A stretch of 64,000 bases of DNA, taken from contig JAQFVV010000156.1 in the NCBI GenBank assembly GCA_028023455.1, positions 2,313,236-2,377,235 of the forward strand, given 5' to 3'. This DNA comes from Epiperipatus broadwayi (lineage: Eukaryota; Onychophora; Udeonychophora; Euonychophora; Peripatidae). A program made the position numbers and the translations under genes. Shown piece by piece: positions 35,670-45,626 of this stretch. Below the pieces are notes generated by a model. It had not been told where the DNA came from. It did no database searches and was given only the letters and a program-made list of their open reading frames with translations. Each line of letters begins with the position of its first letter. The first letter of the stretch is position 1.

Positions 35670-36235
35670 TTATATATAGTCGCTCTATTTTCTACTTCGG
35701 TCTTATTTCTAAATGCTGCAGCCTGTTCTAAAACTGCTTCAAAAGCGTTACCCTTTTTGATCGCTAATTCATAAGTCAAATCTGATTCTGTTAATAGGTT
35801 TTGTCTTAACCTTTCATCTGCCATTCTCCAAAGCAACTGATCTAATAAAGCTTGGTCACCATAATTTCCATATTGACAGTCTTTTATCAACTGCCTTAAT
35901 GCTATGTCATACTCTTGTATTTTTTCACCGTTTGCTTGCCTTCTGTTATGCAATGCCAATCTTGCTATGAATTTAGATGGTTGCGGGCTGAAATAATCTG
36001 TTATTTTCTGTACTATTTCTTCATATTCGACTGAGTCCGAAATAGGTCCCTCAAATAACTTATTTACTATTCCTATTAATCTCGTCCCTGACAAACATAA
36101 TAAAGCTGCCACTTTTCTACTATTGTCCGTAATTTCGTTCAACTTAAAAAAATTCTGCAACTGAATTCTATATAATGGCCATTCCCCTGGATTTTCTACA
36201 TTAAATTCAGATATTGACCCCTGTCCAATCGACAT
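35639..36235 (-). CDS. Gypsy Gag (capsid part)
   Basis: An intact frame starts at the ATG at 36235 (MSIGQGSISEFN), just after the primer-binding site and leader. The frame is also open back to 36259, without another ATG. About 198 codons end at the TGA at 35641-35639. It carries the capsid-like pattern of Gypsy Gag: ENPGEWPLYRIQLQNFFKLN, then ALLCLSGTRLIGIVNKLF, then YFSPQPSKFIARLALHNRRQ, and the helical QEYDIALRQLIKDC. The zinc knuckles follow in the -1 frame, so either a programmed frameshift (candidate T-TTA-AGC just before the stop) or one old indel separates capsid from nucleocapsid. The decayed Gag at 60.7 kb shares this organisation (WPLY, ASLLCF). Confidence 0.9.
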   Translation of the reverse strand: MSIGQGSISEFNVENPGEWPLYRIQLQNFFKLNEITDNSRKVAALLCLSGTRLIGIVNKLFEGPISDSVEYEEIVQKITDYFSPQPSKFIARLALHNRRQANGEKIQEYDIALRQLIKDCQYGNYGDQALLDQLLWRMADERLRQNLLTESDLTYELAIKKGNAFEAVLEQAAAFRNKTEVENRATIYKTEIVLSVQN

Positions 36236-36259
36236 TTTCTTATCTACAAGTTCGTTCAA

Positions 36260-36271
36260 CTGACTGCACCA
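36260..36271 (-). promoter_or_regulatory. Primer-binding site of the Gypsy element
   Basis: The minus strand reads TGGTGCAGTCAG three bases after the LTR end GCA. TGG complements a tRNA CCA end. The same 12 bases follow the LTR end of the Gypsy element at 60626-60637. The tRNA was not identified. Confidence 0.7.
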
Positions 36272-37012
36272 ATTTGCTTTATATTCACATGTAACAAATT
36301 AAATAGATAAATAGAATTTTATTACAAATAGAATACAGCAATTTATTTATATTTTAGTTTATAACAATTTTGAGTTCATAACACATATAAGAAATTATAT
36401 ACGTAATCGCGTGTCCGATTTTCCCACTAACAGTTCTATTCTATGATGGCCGGTTTGCCAAAACCTCTTCTTAAAGTCTATTAATATTTTAATTATTCCG
36501 TATTCTAAAATTAGCCATTTTAGGCGTACAAAAATAATAATAAGATCGAGAAGATCTGTAATTACCTATACGGATCTTGGAACCTTCAGACTCCGCCAGT
36601 TCTGGGTTATACCTCCGTTGTTCGTATATCCTTTTCTCTATATAAAGATTTCCATTCCAGTCACACAGCAAGCTGGAAATATTCTGTATTCTAAAATTAC
36701 CCGGCTTCGCTTTCTTTTTTCCTTTGTTCTGCTTTCGCTTGATCCTTATCAGTCATTTTAATTAATTAATTGTACATTCGTTTTTAATTAGAAATAGTTA
36801 CTTTACTTCAATTAGTAAATCCTTATTTTAGACTTTAATTAGTGAATGTTTGATTTAGATTTTAATTAATGAATGTTATCATATATAACAATCTATCTTA
36901 TTTCCGTATTTTAATCAAAACCCCCATAACGTTTTTTTACTTGTTTTTAAAATTTGCCTTTTTATTTTTACTTCTGGAGTACACTATTATTATTATTATT
37001 CCAAATACTATA
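36271..37012 (-). repeat. Gypsy 5' LTR (normal orientation to gag)
   Basis: This is the 5' LTR for the gag-pol frames, read on the minus strand. Its U3 starts at 37012 with tatagtatttgg and it carries a TATA-like box (tttatatag, complement near 36640). It ends at the primer-binding site. It is near-identical to 33628-34369 in reverse. Confidence 0.93.
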
Positions 37013-37329
37013 ACATCAAATACCATTTTCATATCTGAAGTGAAGTATTTTGATTCACTATTCACCTATTAGATGTCATTCAAAATAAAATGATTTGGCT
37101 AATCAATTGTTTAACTCTGAATTATTTTCAACCATCTCTGCTATTTATTAGATTTTTTGTAGCTACTATTATAAATAAGATACCCATGTCTTACTTTTCT
37201 AACCCCTCAAGTTCCTAAAAGAAATGCATTAATTGATTTACTTTTTCTCAATTTATATACATTGTTTATTTTGACATGCATTATATTTTTAAATTCTGCA
37301 CAGCTTTTGTTTTTGTGCTACTTTTGCTT

Positions 37330-37842
37330 TTTTTTATAGATTAGATAACTTCCATATTTCTCCATTCTTTTTTATTTCATAAATAATTTCATATAAATAA
37401 AGATACAATAAAAGACAAATAACCCCCAAAATGCATTTTGTGCTGAACAAGCACTCATCAGTTGGGCCAGGTCATCATTTCTCATATATATTTTTATTAC
37501 ATGAAGAGTATTTATGTAGAGCAAAAAGACTCATTTTTATTTTCAAGCATCAATTTACTCCACTCCCAACTTTTACGTTATCATCTTTTTGATAAACATG
37601 TAATGATTATTACTAATCATTTATTAAACAAGACATTTTCTCTAGCACAGATATAAACTTTAATCCAAGTTAAAGACTAATATATCTGATTTTCAGCACA
37701 CACCCTTTCTCCCATGCATAATATCTTTTTTTATAGATTAGACAACTTCCATATTTCTTCATACTTTTTTATTTCATAAATAATTTTATATAAATAAAGA
37801 TACAATAAAAGACAAATAACACCCAAGATGCATTTCGTGCTG
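37330..37842. repeat. Direct repeats of ~117 bp, 397 bp apart
   Basis: Copies at 37330-37446 and 37726-37842 share ttatagattaga, acttccatatttct, tttatttcataaataatttt, a gatacaataaaagacaaata segment and ...gcatttcgtgctga. The spacer is non-coding. This could be a small LTR-like (TRIM) element or a segmental duplication. Confidence 0.75.
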
Positions 37843-38472
37843 ATTTCTTTCCTCTTTCAAATAATATTCAGTTCATCAAAAATAGTGCTATTACATCTCT
37901 TTCAAACAAACCAAACCTTTAATGTTTTTTTTATTTCTTAATATTAATTATAATTTAAATAAGATAATCATTCATTTCAGAACTACTTATATTCATACAA
38001 GCTATGTTAACTTTTTTGAAAGTAAAAAATATAATAAAAGTTATATGGAATGAAGTTCACTTTATATTTGTTAAGTTATAAATAATAACAGTAATAATAT
38101 ATCTAAATGATCTATTTTATATACTACTCTATAATATTTGAAAAACTCAAATTAACTTGCTCCTGTACAAATTTTCAGCTGGTAATTATAAATTAGTATT
38201 TGAGTTTGATTAGTAAAAATAAATATAATGATAAGAGTGAATCCAATTAAAAATTTAAATCAAAACAATATTGAGAAAACCACACTCAAATTTTAGATTT
38301 AATGATAAAATGTTCAATTTATTTAAATAAAACATTATTATATATTACAAAATAATTTTTTCAAATAACTTATTACAAATATTCTTTAATATGATTACTA
38401 CAAAAAATGTAAATTCTTAGTAAATACATATATACATATTAAAATTTAAAAAAAAAGGAAAAGAAAAAATAC

Positions 38473-38835
38473 CTCTTCATGATCTGTTGTACTTGGTTTA
38501 GGAGTTGGATCATCATCTTTTAAATCTTCTACTATCAATGGCTCATTATCCCAATCAGGGTGGTCAACAGAGCTAATACTGCTAGTATCTTCAAATACTT
38601 CATTACTTAAGCTGGAATCTTTTCCTAAGAGAGGAATTTCTCCATTATTACTTTCTGAAGATAATTTAGCTAAGTTGGCAGCCATGATTTCCTTATCGCG
38701 TTGCCTTACAATAGCCTCCACAGCCAGCCATTCTGACATAGTGGTTTCATAACTTGTACGCATATGTTCATCGAGATTTTGCCGTTCTTGTTCTGTACTC
38801 CCAAATTTATAATGACCTAATAAATATGGCCATAC
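38473..38835 (-). CDS. SGSM1: SGSM1/2-like Rab GAP, first TBC-domain exon
   Basis: A 363-nt exon (121 codons, phase 0 at both ends) has acceptor aattag|GTATGG and donor GAAGAG|gtattt. It reads VWPYLLGHYKFGSTEQER, then YETTMSEWLAVEAIVRQRDK, EIMAANLAKLSSE, KDSSLSNEVFED, and an acidic tail ending STTDHEE. VWPYLLG followed by TMSEWLxxEAIVRQR is diagnostic of the SGSM family, because it begins the TBC domain before the long acidic insertion. In-frame reading crosses the annotated-looking ATG at 38763, which is internal (24 codons precede it). It joins ISDEMEVYRL...RKK of the upstream exon and ITNQTEE of the downstream one. No damage is seen. Transposons flank it on both sides, the inverted-LTR element 1.5 kb away. 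Confidence 0.94.
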
Positions 38836-39608
38836 CTAATTATAAAAAAATATATGAGTATCAATGTCATAATTAAGTAAAAAAGAGAATTAATATATAA
38901 AGTTGAAATATATACTAAGTAGACATTTTTTTTGGTCACATTTTCTTCATCATTTTGAAGTGCATTATTTGTTGATGAATGAACTGCTGGTCAACATACA
39001 ACTGAACTAGAGTTGTTTAGTTATTAATTTTCTAAATTAAAATCATTTCACAATGCAGTCAAAGAACAATAAAAATTTAAAGATATATTTTTATTAAGAC
39101 CGTACAAACCAATTATAAAATCATAACATATCTACATATATGAATGGTTGACTATTTAATTCATTTATCAAATATCAAACAATGCTGTCTTTTAACTTCA
39201 TCTGAAAGAAAATTTTATTTCTGAAAAGCTTCAATACCTTGCATTATTATAGTCCTCTATTTTATTTATTCTCAATTATATCCGCCCAATGAAAGTTTTC
39301 GATATTGCACTTCTTTAGAGTGTCTTTTGAATTAATCTTTACAAATGCAAAAACACAAGAAAACTGTGCTACTCTACTATGAGTAGTTTTTTTTAGGAAG
39401 ACTTTTACTGTTTATCTATTTTAATGCCAAATCTAATCAAGATGAGCCATACAAATATATTTTGATATCATTCAGAAAAGTGGAAAATATGCTCACTGGT
39501 CTTACGATTTTGCCATCATATTTTTAGCATATTACAAAGGACACTTAATAATGTAATAAGAAAAATGTAGACTTCCTAATTAAACAAGTAATATGTCTAA
39601 ATATACTA

Positions 39609-39800
39609 AAATGCAGGCAGTGGTGAAGCTAAAATACAAATCGTAATATTAATTGGCTGAGCACTTTCAAGAAGTTCTATCTTCTCATAATCAGCAAATG
39701 GGTTAAATGCAGGCAGTGGTGAAGCTAAAATACAAATCGTAATATTAATTGGCTGAGCATTTTCAAGAAGTTCTATCTTCTCATAATCAGCAAATGGGTT
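39609..39800. repeat. Tandem duplication of a 96-bp unit
   Basis: Units 39609-39704 and 39705-39800 (aaatgcaggcagtggtgaag ... cagcaaatgggtt) differ by one base (gcactttc versus gcattttc). Confidence 0.94.
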
Positions 39801-41816
39801 GTGTGAGCATGATAGAATATGTTTGCGACAAATATTTAAATATATGCAAAGTGGATTAGAAAGTCCACTTTTTGAGAGAGAAGCATACTACCTTCTGGGT
39901 TATGGCACAGGTGTTGTTAGCTATAAGCCATGTTTCTTTGATTTTACGTTTAGGGTTGTGGCATTCTATGCATGCGATGGAAGCAGAAGACAGTTCAAAT
40001 ATATAAATGGTGGACCTAAAAAGATGGAATTATATTCAGGTTTATAAGTAACACTACAAAGAGACACGAGTGGAGAGAGATCCATGAAATTCGCCATAGA
40101 ATATGGAGACTGCAGACAGTTTGGGGGCATGGGATCTTGTACACTGTGTAAGGAGTCTGATCAGAAAGTAGGCGGTTTTTTGAATTGTTAATTAATTTAT
40201 TGATTGAAGGGGGAAGTATAAAAACTTAGCCTGAAGGAAGGAGAGATGGTTTTAAAAGTTTTTAGTAAGGGAATAGATGTGGAAAAAAAAGCTATAGTCT
40301 AACATCTTTGGGAGAAATGATATGCAACTTCTGGTAAAATTGTTTTACCTTTCTTGTAAAAGGGTTGGGTTTGAATATCTTTAATTAAAATTCTTTTACT
40401 GCCTTTATATTCATCAATAAGTAATCACATAATAATTTCTATATAATAAAACGTAGCAGAATAACAAGCCATATATGAGTAAATTTATTTAAAGCATTTA
40501 TATCACTGTTATAAAGCATCCTATTTTTTAACATGTATGAATGCTGCAGTAACACAGAGTCAGTGCTGCAAAGTCATTTCTATATAATCAAATATACATT
40601 ATTGGCTGATACTCCAAATCAAAAATTGTGGGATATTTTTTCTTCATTGTCTAATAAAACAATCACAATTTTTAACATTAATTTCTAAAGCAATTTTTTT
40701 TTTAATAGGTTGTATTGAAAATGTTATGCAGATCATTCTTTGAATTGATAAGAATAACTCAATAATCAATGCATTATAAATTTTAAATGAAATCCTGTTT
40801 CTACTTTAATTAAATCAATTTTAAAAAAACCTATCATCAAAACTGTATCACACACTGATACCTTCTTTATGAAATTGTTCATAAGCTGATCCAAAGACAA
40901 ATGACCTGAAAATAATATTCACATTTACAATACATTGAAACTAGTTTTCATTTCAAATATCTGATTTCCATCAACAATATTAATATCTTACTCACTTAGA
41001 CTAGCTATTTTCAAACACTGCCACAAACCTCGAACAATAGAATCAAATTTCTTGATCAAACTAATGAAATATAAATAGCAACTTTGTGATATTTTTCTAG
41101 CGTTTGCCTGCAATAAAAATGATACTTCTTGATTATCTAAAAGCGCAAGTCTGCAATAAAAAACACATTTATAATAAACTAGTTAATTGTCTAAAAGCAT
41201 AAATCTCCATTAATCATTCATCAATGACTGAAAGCAATTTATTCTATAAAATCTTTGAAAGTGCTTTTGCTATGGTCAATAATAATAACATTTCATGTAA
41301 ACAAATTTGAAAAAATGTCAGCTTTAATGATTATGTGTGATACATTTTCTATAAGAAAAAATGATAAATTACTTTTGTAGTATATATGCATTTCAGGAAT
41401 AATCTCTTTTGGTATATCCAGAGCAATTTACCAATTTTTTCATATTTTATGAAAGCCACTGTATGTATAATAATTGGATCTCTTCAAATTTGTTTACATT
41501 TAATTCAAAGTGCATTAACATATTTCAATGAGGTTTCATAACAAATATTGAAACCTTTTCTAACCCTCATCATTTTTATAAAATGAAACAATAAAAGTAT
41601 TTTTAAGATGAGATAAAACAACTTTAGAGGCTAACATTTTCCTAAAACAGAAGCTAAATCTATTATAACCACATAAATTTTCATCAAAGATCATATCAGC
41701 ATTTCCATTTTGTAAGATGTTTAAGTACATCAAACTTAAAATCTCCATCCAAGCTAAATATGTTGATAGAATGGTTATATTACTAGTCATCTGAATTAAC
41801 AAAACATTATTCTAAG

Positions 41817-42398
41817 TGTTATATCCATTGCCTTCAAAATAATGGACTAGTCTAGATCTTCTCTTGATTGAATTGAGCATTCATCCCATGGACCAATGTG
41901 TATACAAATAGGTAACTTATGTTCAATAGCAAAAACAAGCTAATAGGGAATGATGCTCATTGAATCCAACTGTTCTTATTATGGTTGGGGTCTTCTCATA
42001 AATAATCAATCCATTTGGAGGTAAAGTCAGAAAAGAACTGTCAAAGTTGGACAGCAATATGCTGTTTGTCCAATTTACAGTTAGCACAGTGAGATAAGAC
42101 CTCAAATTAGGACTGGCAGCTGCTACAACTCAAATCAGATATGAGGCAAGTTGTCACAAAACAGCTGGAAATGTCACTGCACTGCTGGAAGAGGTAGATA
42201 AACTTATAATGGCACCTGAAGTCCCTTCCTCTATAGTTTCAGGGCAACTAAACACTATACCAAGACAACAATATTAGACAAAGATCTAAGATTGTATATA
42301 TGATGTTTAATATGCATTTTTATATTTGTGTCATTAATAAATATTATAACAATATTTTACACACTTGTGTTTATATAAATTCACAAATAAACACAATA
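41817..42398 (+). repeat. 5' LTR of the deleted Gypsy element
   Basis: It begins TGTT and ends near acacaata next to the primer-binding site. It is about 100 bp longer than the 3' LTR, with the middle part poorly conserved between them. Confidence 0.75.
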
Positions 42399-42619
42399 GA
42401 ATTGGGGCAGTTATGACAGGATATTGAAGCTAACACTATTAGTATGTCGTTAAAAAAATTAAAATCAAGCATGTGTGGTTACTTATTAACAATAAAGGCA
42501 GGATATCCCCCCCCCCCCCATTAGTTGTTTAGATTTGTGCATCAATAGTAACAAAAAAAATTAATCACAAGTAGTTACTCATTAATTAAAGGAGTGTCAA
42601 AATTTTTTTTTCTCACTGC

Positions 42620-44110
42620 TGTAAGAGAAAAAAAAATCAAAATGGATAAAATTGGTCAGCCTAAAAGAATAGAGTACTTTTCTTTATGCAAGTTAATTAA
42701 ATCAAAAAGCCTGACTTAAAATTATACCCTGATCTTGCATATTGGATCTCAGACATATGAGATTCTTCAAGCACAGGCTGCCCTCATGCATGCAGCTGAT
42801 CTTGGTTTTGACAAAGCATTGTCTCTAATGACAACCTAGTTTCACCCAAAACTCTTAATGATAATGCAGAGATATCACTTCAATCTATGTACACAAGGCG
42901 AGGAGAAAAAAAACTAGAGATTTTGCTGTTAAAGTCAGGAATTTAGCCTTAAAATGCAATTTTAAAGACTTTCTTAATGAACCTCTGAGAGATTGTTTCA
43001 TATGTAAAATGCAATCTTAAAATTAAGTTGTTAATGGATGTTGAAAAACACTCGATTCATCTGTCACTTAAGCGACTTTAGCAGAGTCATCATCGAGTCA
43101 AACTTTTGATCAGAAAAGTGGGTCAAACAAATATCCAGCTAACAATAAAAAACATTGCCCGAATAAATTGGCAATGAGTAAAAAAACGCTGTTACATTTG
43201 CAATTAATCAGAGCACATATATACTGAATGTCCATAGCAGTATACGATATTGGGTGTCGGTCACATAAAAGCTGCTTGTTTTAAAAGAAAACAAGTTGCC
43301 AACAAAGGAATGGAAGGAGTCCACTCCAAAAAGCAAAATAAATCGAACTATATCAAAGTTTGAATAAATAAAGTCAAAGGCATTGACTCAGTTTTTCAAA
43401 CACAAAATCATTGTTAATCATACACCAATAATAATGGTATTGGACACCAGGTCTGCAGTGTCTATTGTGAAAAAAAAAAAAAACATCTGCTACCATTAAT
43501 AAGAAAAATAAACATCAGTTACATCCTGGCAAAAAAACAAGCACTGACTATCAAGGTAATCAAATAGAACTCTTGAATAAGGCAAGAGTTAAAATTACAA
43601 TGCCTTATAAAACTACATATCTGCCTCTGGTTGTGTTATCAGGTGAATATAGCAATTTATTAGGTCATGACTGGTTCAATCATTTAGGCTCTACAGTGAT
43701 CAAAGTATACTAGCTTACAAAAACAAACTCAAAAAGAATCTACCCAGAAATAGTTGTTAATAACCTGGGTTTGAATCTTAAAATAAGTCATGAAAGTAAA
43801 AATGCAATAAAGTGATAGGTGCTCAAATCCTATACCACATGTTCAAGAGAACCACCGATTGGGTTGCAGCAATTGTGATTACAGTTAAAGGATCACAAAC
43901 AATAGTGAGTCAAACAGCTATCAATGAAGAATCACCATCCAACAGTGATGAGTCATCTTCCAGCAGTGATGAATCAATAAAATTAAAAAGTTTCCAGATC
44001 AACAAATGAAGACACTGGACTTGCTGATAATATTACTGAACCTGATGCAACTAGAAAGTGACGAAGACATCCACCAAAGCATCGAAATGACTACATTCTC
44101 CTGGGCTAAT
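42620..44110 (+). pseudogene. Gypsy gag-protease-integrase tail, decayed
   Basis: The Gag core is readable near 42890-43010 (MYTRRGEKKTRDFAVKVRNL, then ALKCNFKDFLNEPLRD), the classic Ty3-type retrotransposon Gag block. A CCHC knuckle follows at about 43188-43230 (CYICN, stop, SEHIYTEC), with a second one mutated (YTILGVGHIKAAC). Protease traces are VLDTRSAVSIV near 43440-43470 (DTG changed to DTR) and LPLVVLSGEYSNLLGHDWF near 43625-43680. The next readable block is an integrase C-terminus: DWVAAIVITVKGSQTI at 43856-43905, a Ser/Glu-rich stretch, and a basic RKxRRHPPKH block near 44050-44080. About 2-3 kb of pol is therefore missing between 43.7 and 43.8 kb. Frames shift often. Confidence 0.72.
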
Positions 44111-44117
44111 TTTAGCC

Positions 44118-44128
44118 AGGGAAGGAAA
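44118..44128 (+). promoter_or_regulatory. Polypurine tract of the deleted Gypsy element
   Basis: The purine run agggaaggaaa directly abuts the TG that opens the 3' LTR, where plus-strand DNA synthesis would be primed. Confidence 0.75.
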
Positions 44129-44610
44129 TGTTTTTATTTCACTTTGTCTTCGAATAATGGACTACTTCAGATTCCATCTTATCTTGATTGGATTGAGCAC
44201 TTATCACCACTAGATCTGATTGTCTCATCATGGATGGAGATCTAGCCATAAAAGTTAATCCATTTGAAGTTAGGCTGATTGTCCATTATATGGGAAACAC
44301 AGTGATGCAAGTTCACGACCAGGACTTGAAACTGCTAGGTATCAAATAGACACAAGGCAAGCTGTCACAGAACAGCTGGAAGTGTCATAGTACTTACTCA
44401 CGAGGCAGGTTGTCATGATACAACTGGAAGTGCTAGATAAACATATAAGAGCACCTGAACACTATAGCAAGCCAACAATATCAGGTGAAAGCCTAAGATT
44501 GTAGTATATATAGTGTAAATATGCAATTTTATACTTGGTACATTAATAAATATTATAAACTTATATTTTACAAGTTTGGGTTTATATGTAATCACACAGT
44601 AAACACAACA
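44129..44610 (+). repeat. 3' LTR of the deleted Gypsy element
   Basis: It begins TG after the polypurine tract and ends near aaacacaaca. Divergence from the 5' LTR is substantial, so the insertion is old. Confidence 0.75.
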
Positions 44611-45557
44611 CAAACAATGATTAAAATTAATTCAAAGCTTCTTATCATATAGAAGACTGTTATTTGCTAACTACTGTGATTATGGTATAATATTTAAGAT
44701 ACGCAGATCTAAAATAACAATAATTAGCAAATGATGAAGTTTTTTGTAGTTTAAATCCACCTCAATCCTGTTTAAATCTTTTTGTCAGTAATTGAATTTT
44801 TGTCTACATGGCTCCATATTTATGTAATTGTTCAGCTAAGTTGAGAATGCTACATTTAATCAAATCATTAATAATATGATCATTACAAAAAAACTAATTA
44901 TAACTTTTTCTTTTGATAAACTGAAGAATGACTTATTTATATTCAGAATATACTTCTTAGAATTCCTTGCCTCAATAACATAATCAGTGTGAAAGTCCAA
45001 ATTGATGATGTTTAATTTTTCTCAAAAACTTAGCATAAGTTGCTTCTAAATAAAAAAAGAAACAAGAGGACACAAACATGTATATTATCTCTGTAAATTT
45101 TGCAACAAAAACAACAACAACAAAAAATAAAAATTTAATTTTAGCATTCTAAATTAAAATAGGTTTTTAGATAATTTAATATTTCTTTTGTTTCCAAAAT
45201 TATATGTAAAATGATAAGAAAGCATTAATTAGAGAATTAGTTAACAAGAATTACATGCATTTATTCATATTAAGAATTAAAAATATAAATTAAAAATTAT
45301 GCAGAGGGAGTAAGAGAATTTGATATGCAATGTTCATAATTTTAACATCTATCACTAATTTGGAAATTTGGGTTACTTTAATATGTTTAAGGAATATATT
45401 TTTTCATACATTTAAATAGATAGCAGATATATCTTTTTAGAAAGATGGAATTTTTTTATGTTGCTTAAATTTGATAAGATTTATAGATATATAACTTAAT
45501 ATTTTGTATATTTGAAAATAAAGATAAAGCATATATTATTTAATTTATAATTATTAC

Positions 45558-45626
45558 CTTTTTTCTTATTTCATGTTCTACACCACCAAAATATACTAAT
45601 CGATAAACTTCCATCTCATCAGAAAT
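45558..45626 (-). CDS. SGSM1: SGSM1/2-like Rab GAP, exon before the TBC core
   Basis: A 69-nt exon (23 codons, phase 0 at both ends) has acceptor atttag|ATTTCT and donor AAAAAG|gtaata. It reads ISDEMEVYRLVYFGG, then VEHEIRKK, and joins VWPYLLGH of the next exon. YFGG-(I/V)-x(2-4)-(I/L)RK-x-VWP is the opening signature of TBC domains, split here by an intron exactly before VWP. It is too short to be called as an isolated open frame; the splice sites and protein match identify it. The upstream exon ends MHHEGK in the same phase. Confidence 0.9.

Larger units (their letters stand above)
33628..37012 (-). mobile_element. Ty3/Gypsy-derived element with inverted LTRs
   Basis: A 3385-bp unit lies between perfect 5-bp direct repeats acatc (33623-33627 and 37013-37017). 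The termini tatagtatttgg and ccaaatactata are exact reverse complements. The terminal repeats are 742 bp each (33628-34369 and 36271-37012), and I counted only about ten differences by eye, implying recent origin. Normal Gypsy LTRs are direct repeats; these are inverted. Reading the minus strand the order is LTR, primer-binding site, gag, zinc knuckles, protease, reverse transcriptase cut off after the FLG motif, then the LTR backwards. RNase H, integrase and polypurine tract are missing. It sits in the long SGSM intron, gag-pol on the same strand as the gene. Confidence 0.93.
14816..38472 (-). other. SGSM intron of ~23.7 kb filled with repeats
   Basis: The intron lies between the exons ending at 38473 and starting at 14815, both in phase 0, with donor GAGGAG-type GAG|gtattt and acceptor tttag|ATT. 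It contains two tandem duplications, the Penelope palindrome, a Tigger fossil, a satellite-like array, a hairpin MITE, a LINE 3' end and the inverted-LTR Gypsy element, each listed separately. No further SGSM exon was recognised. Confidence 0.7.
41817..44610 (+). mobile_element. Internally deleted Ty3/Gypsy element with direct LTRs
   Basis: The 5' LTR is 41817-42398 (starts TGTTATAT) and the 3' LTR 44129-44610 (starts TGTTTTTA). They are diverged but co-linear, with shared blocks such as aataatggacta, ttgattg-attgagc, acagctggaa-tgtca and cattaataaatattata. A primer-binding site (tggggcagttatgacagg, from 42403) follows the 5' LTR. A polypurine tract agggaaggaaa (44118-44128) precedes the 3' LTR. 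Internal sequence codes for Gag, protease and the very end of integrase. Reverse transcriptase, RNase H and the integrase core are missing. A convincing target duplication was not found. Confidence 0.82.
38836..45557 (-). other. SGSM intron of ~6.7 kb
   Basis: This intron, between the exons ending at 45558 and starting at 38835, contains the 96-bp duplication and an internally deleted Gypsy element. The remaining stretches (about 39.8-41.8 kb and 44.6-45.5 kb) hold no recognised feature. The 82-codon frame at 39799-40047 has no family I recognise and lacks splice support. Confidence 0.7.

Noticed and set aside
39799-40047. 82-codon frame starting at the end of the 96-bp duplication
   Set aside because: The start falls on the duplication junction. 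No domain was recognised and no splice sites support it.
40980-41080. Possible minus-strand exon (FDSIVRGLWQCLKIASLSE)
   Set aside because: It is short, lacks a good acceptor, does not match SGSM between its known neighbours, and the surrounding exons already join in phase.
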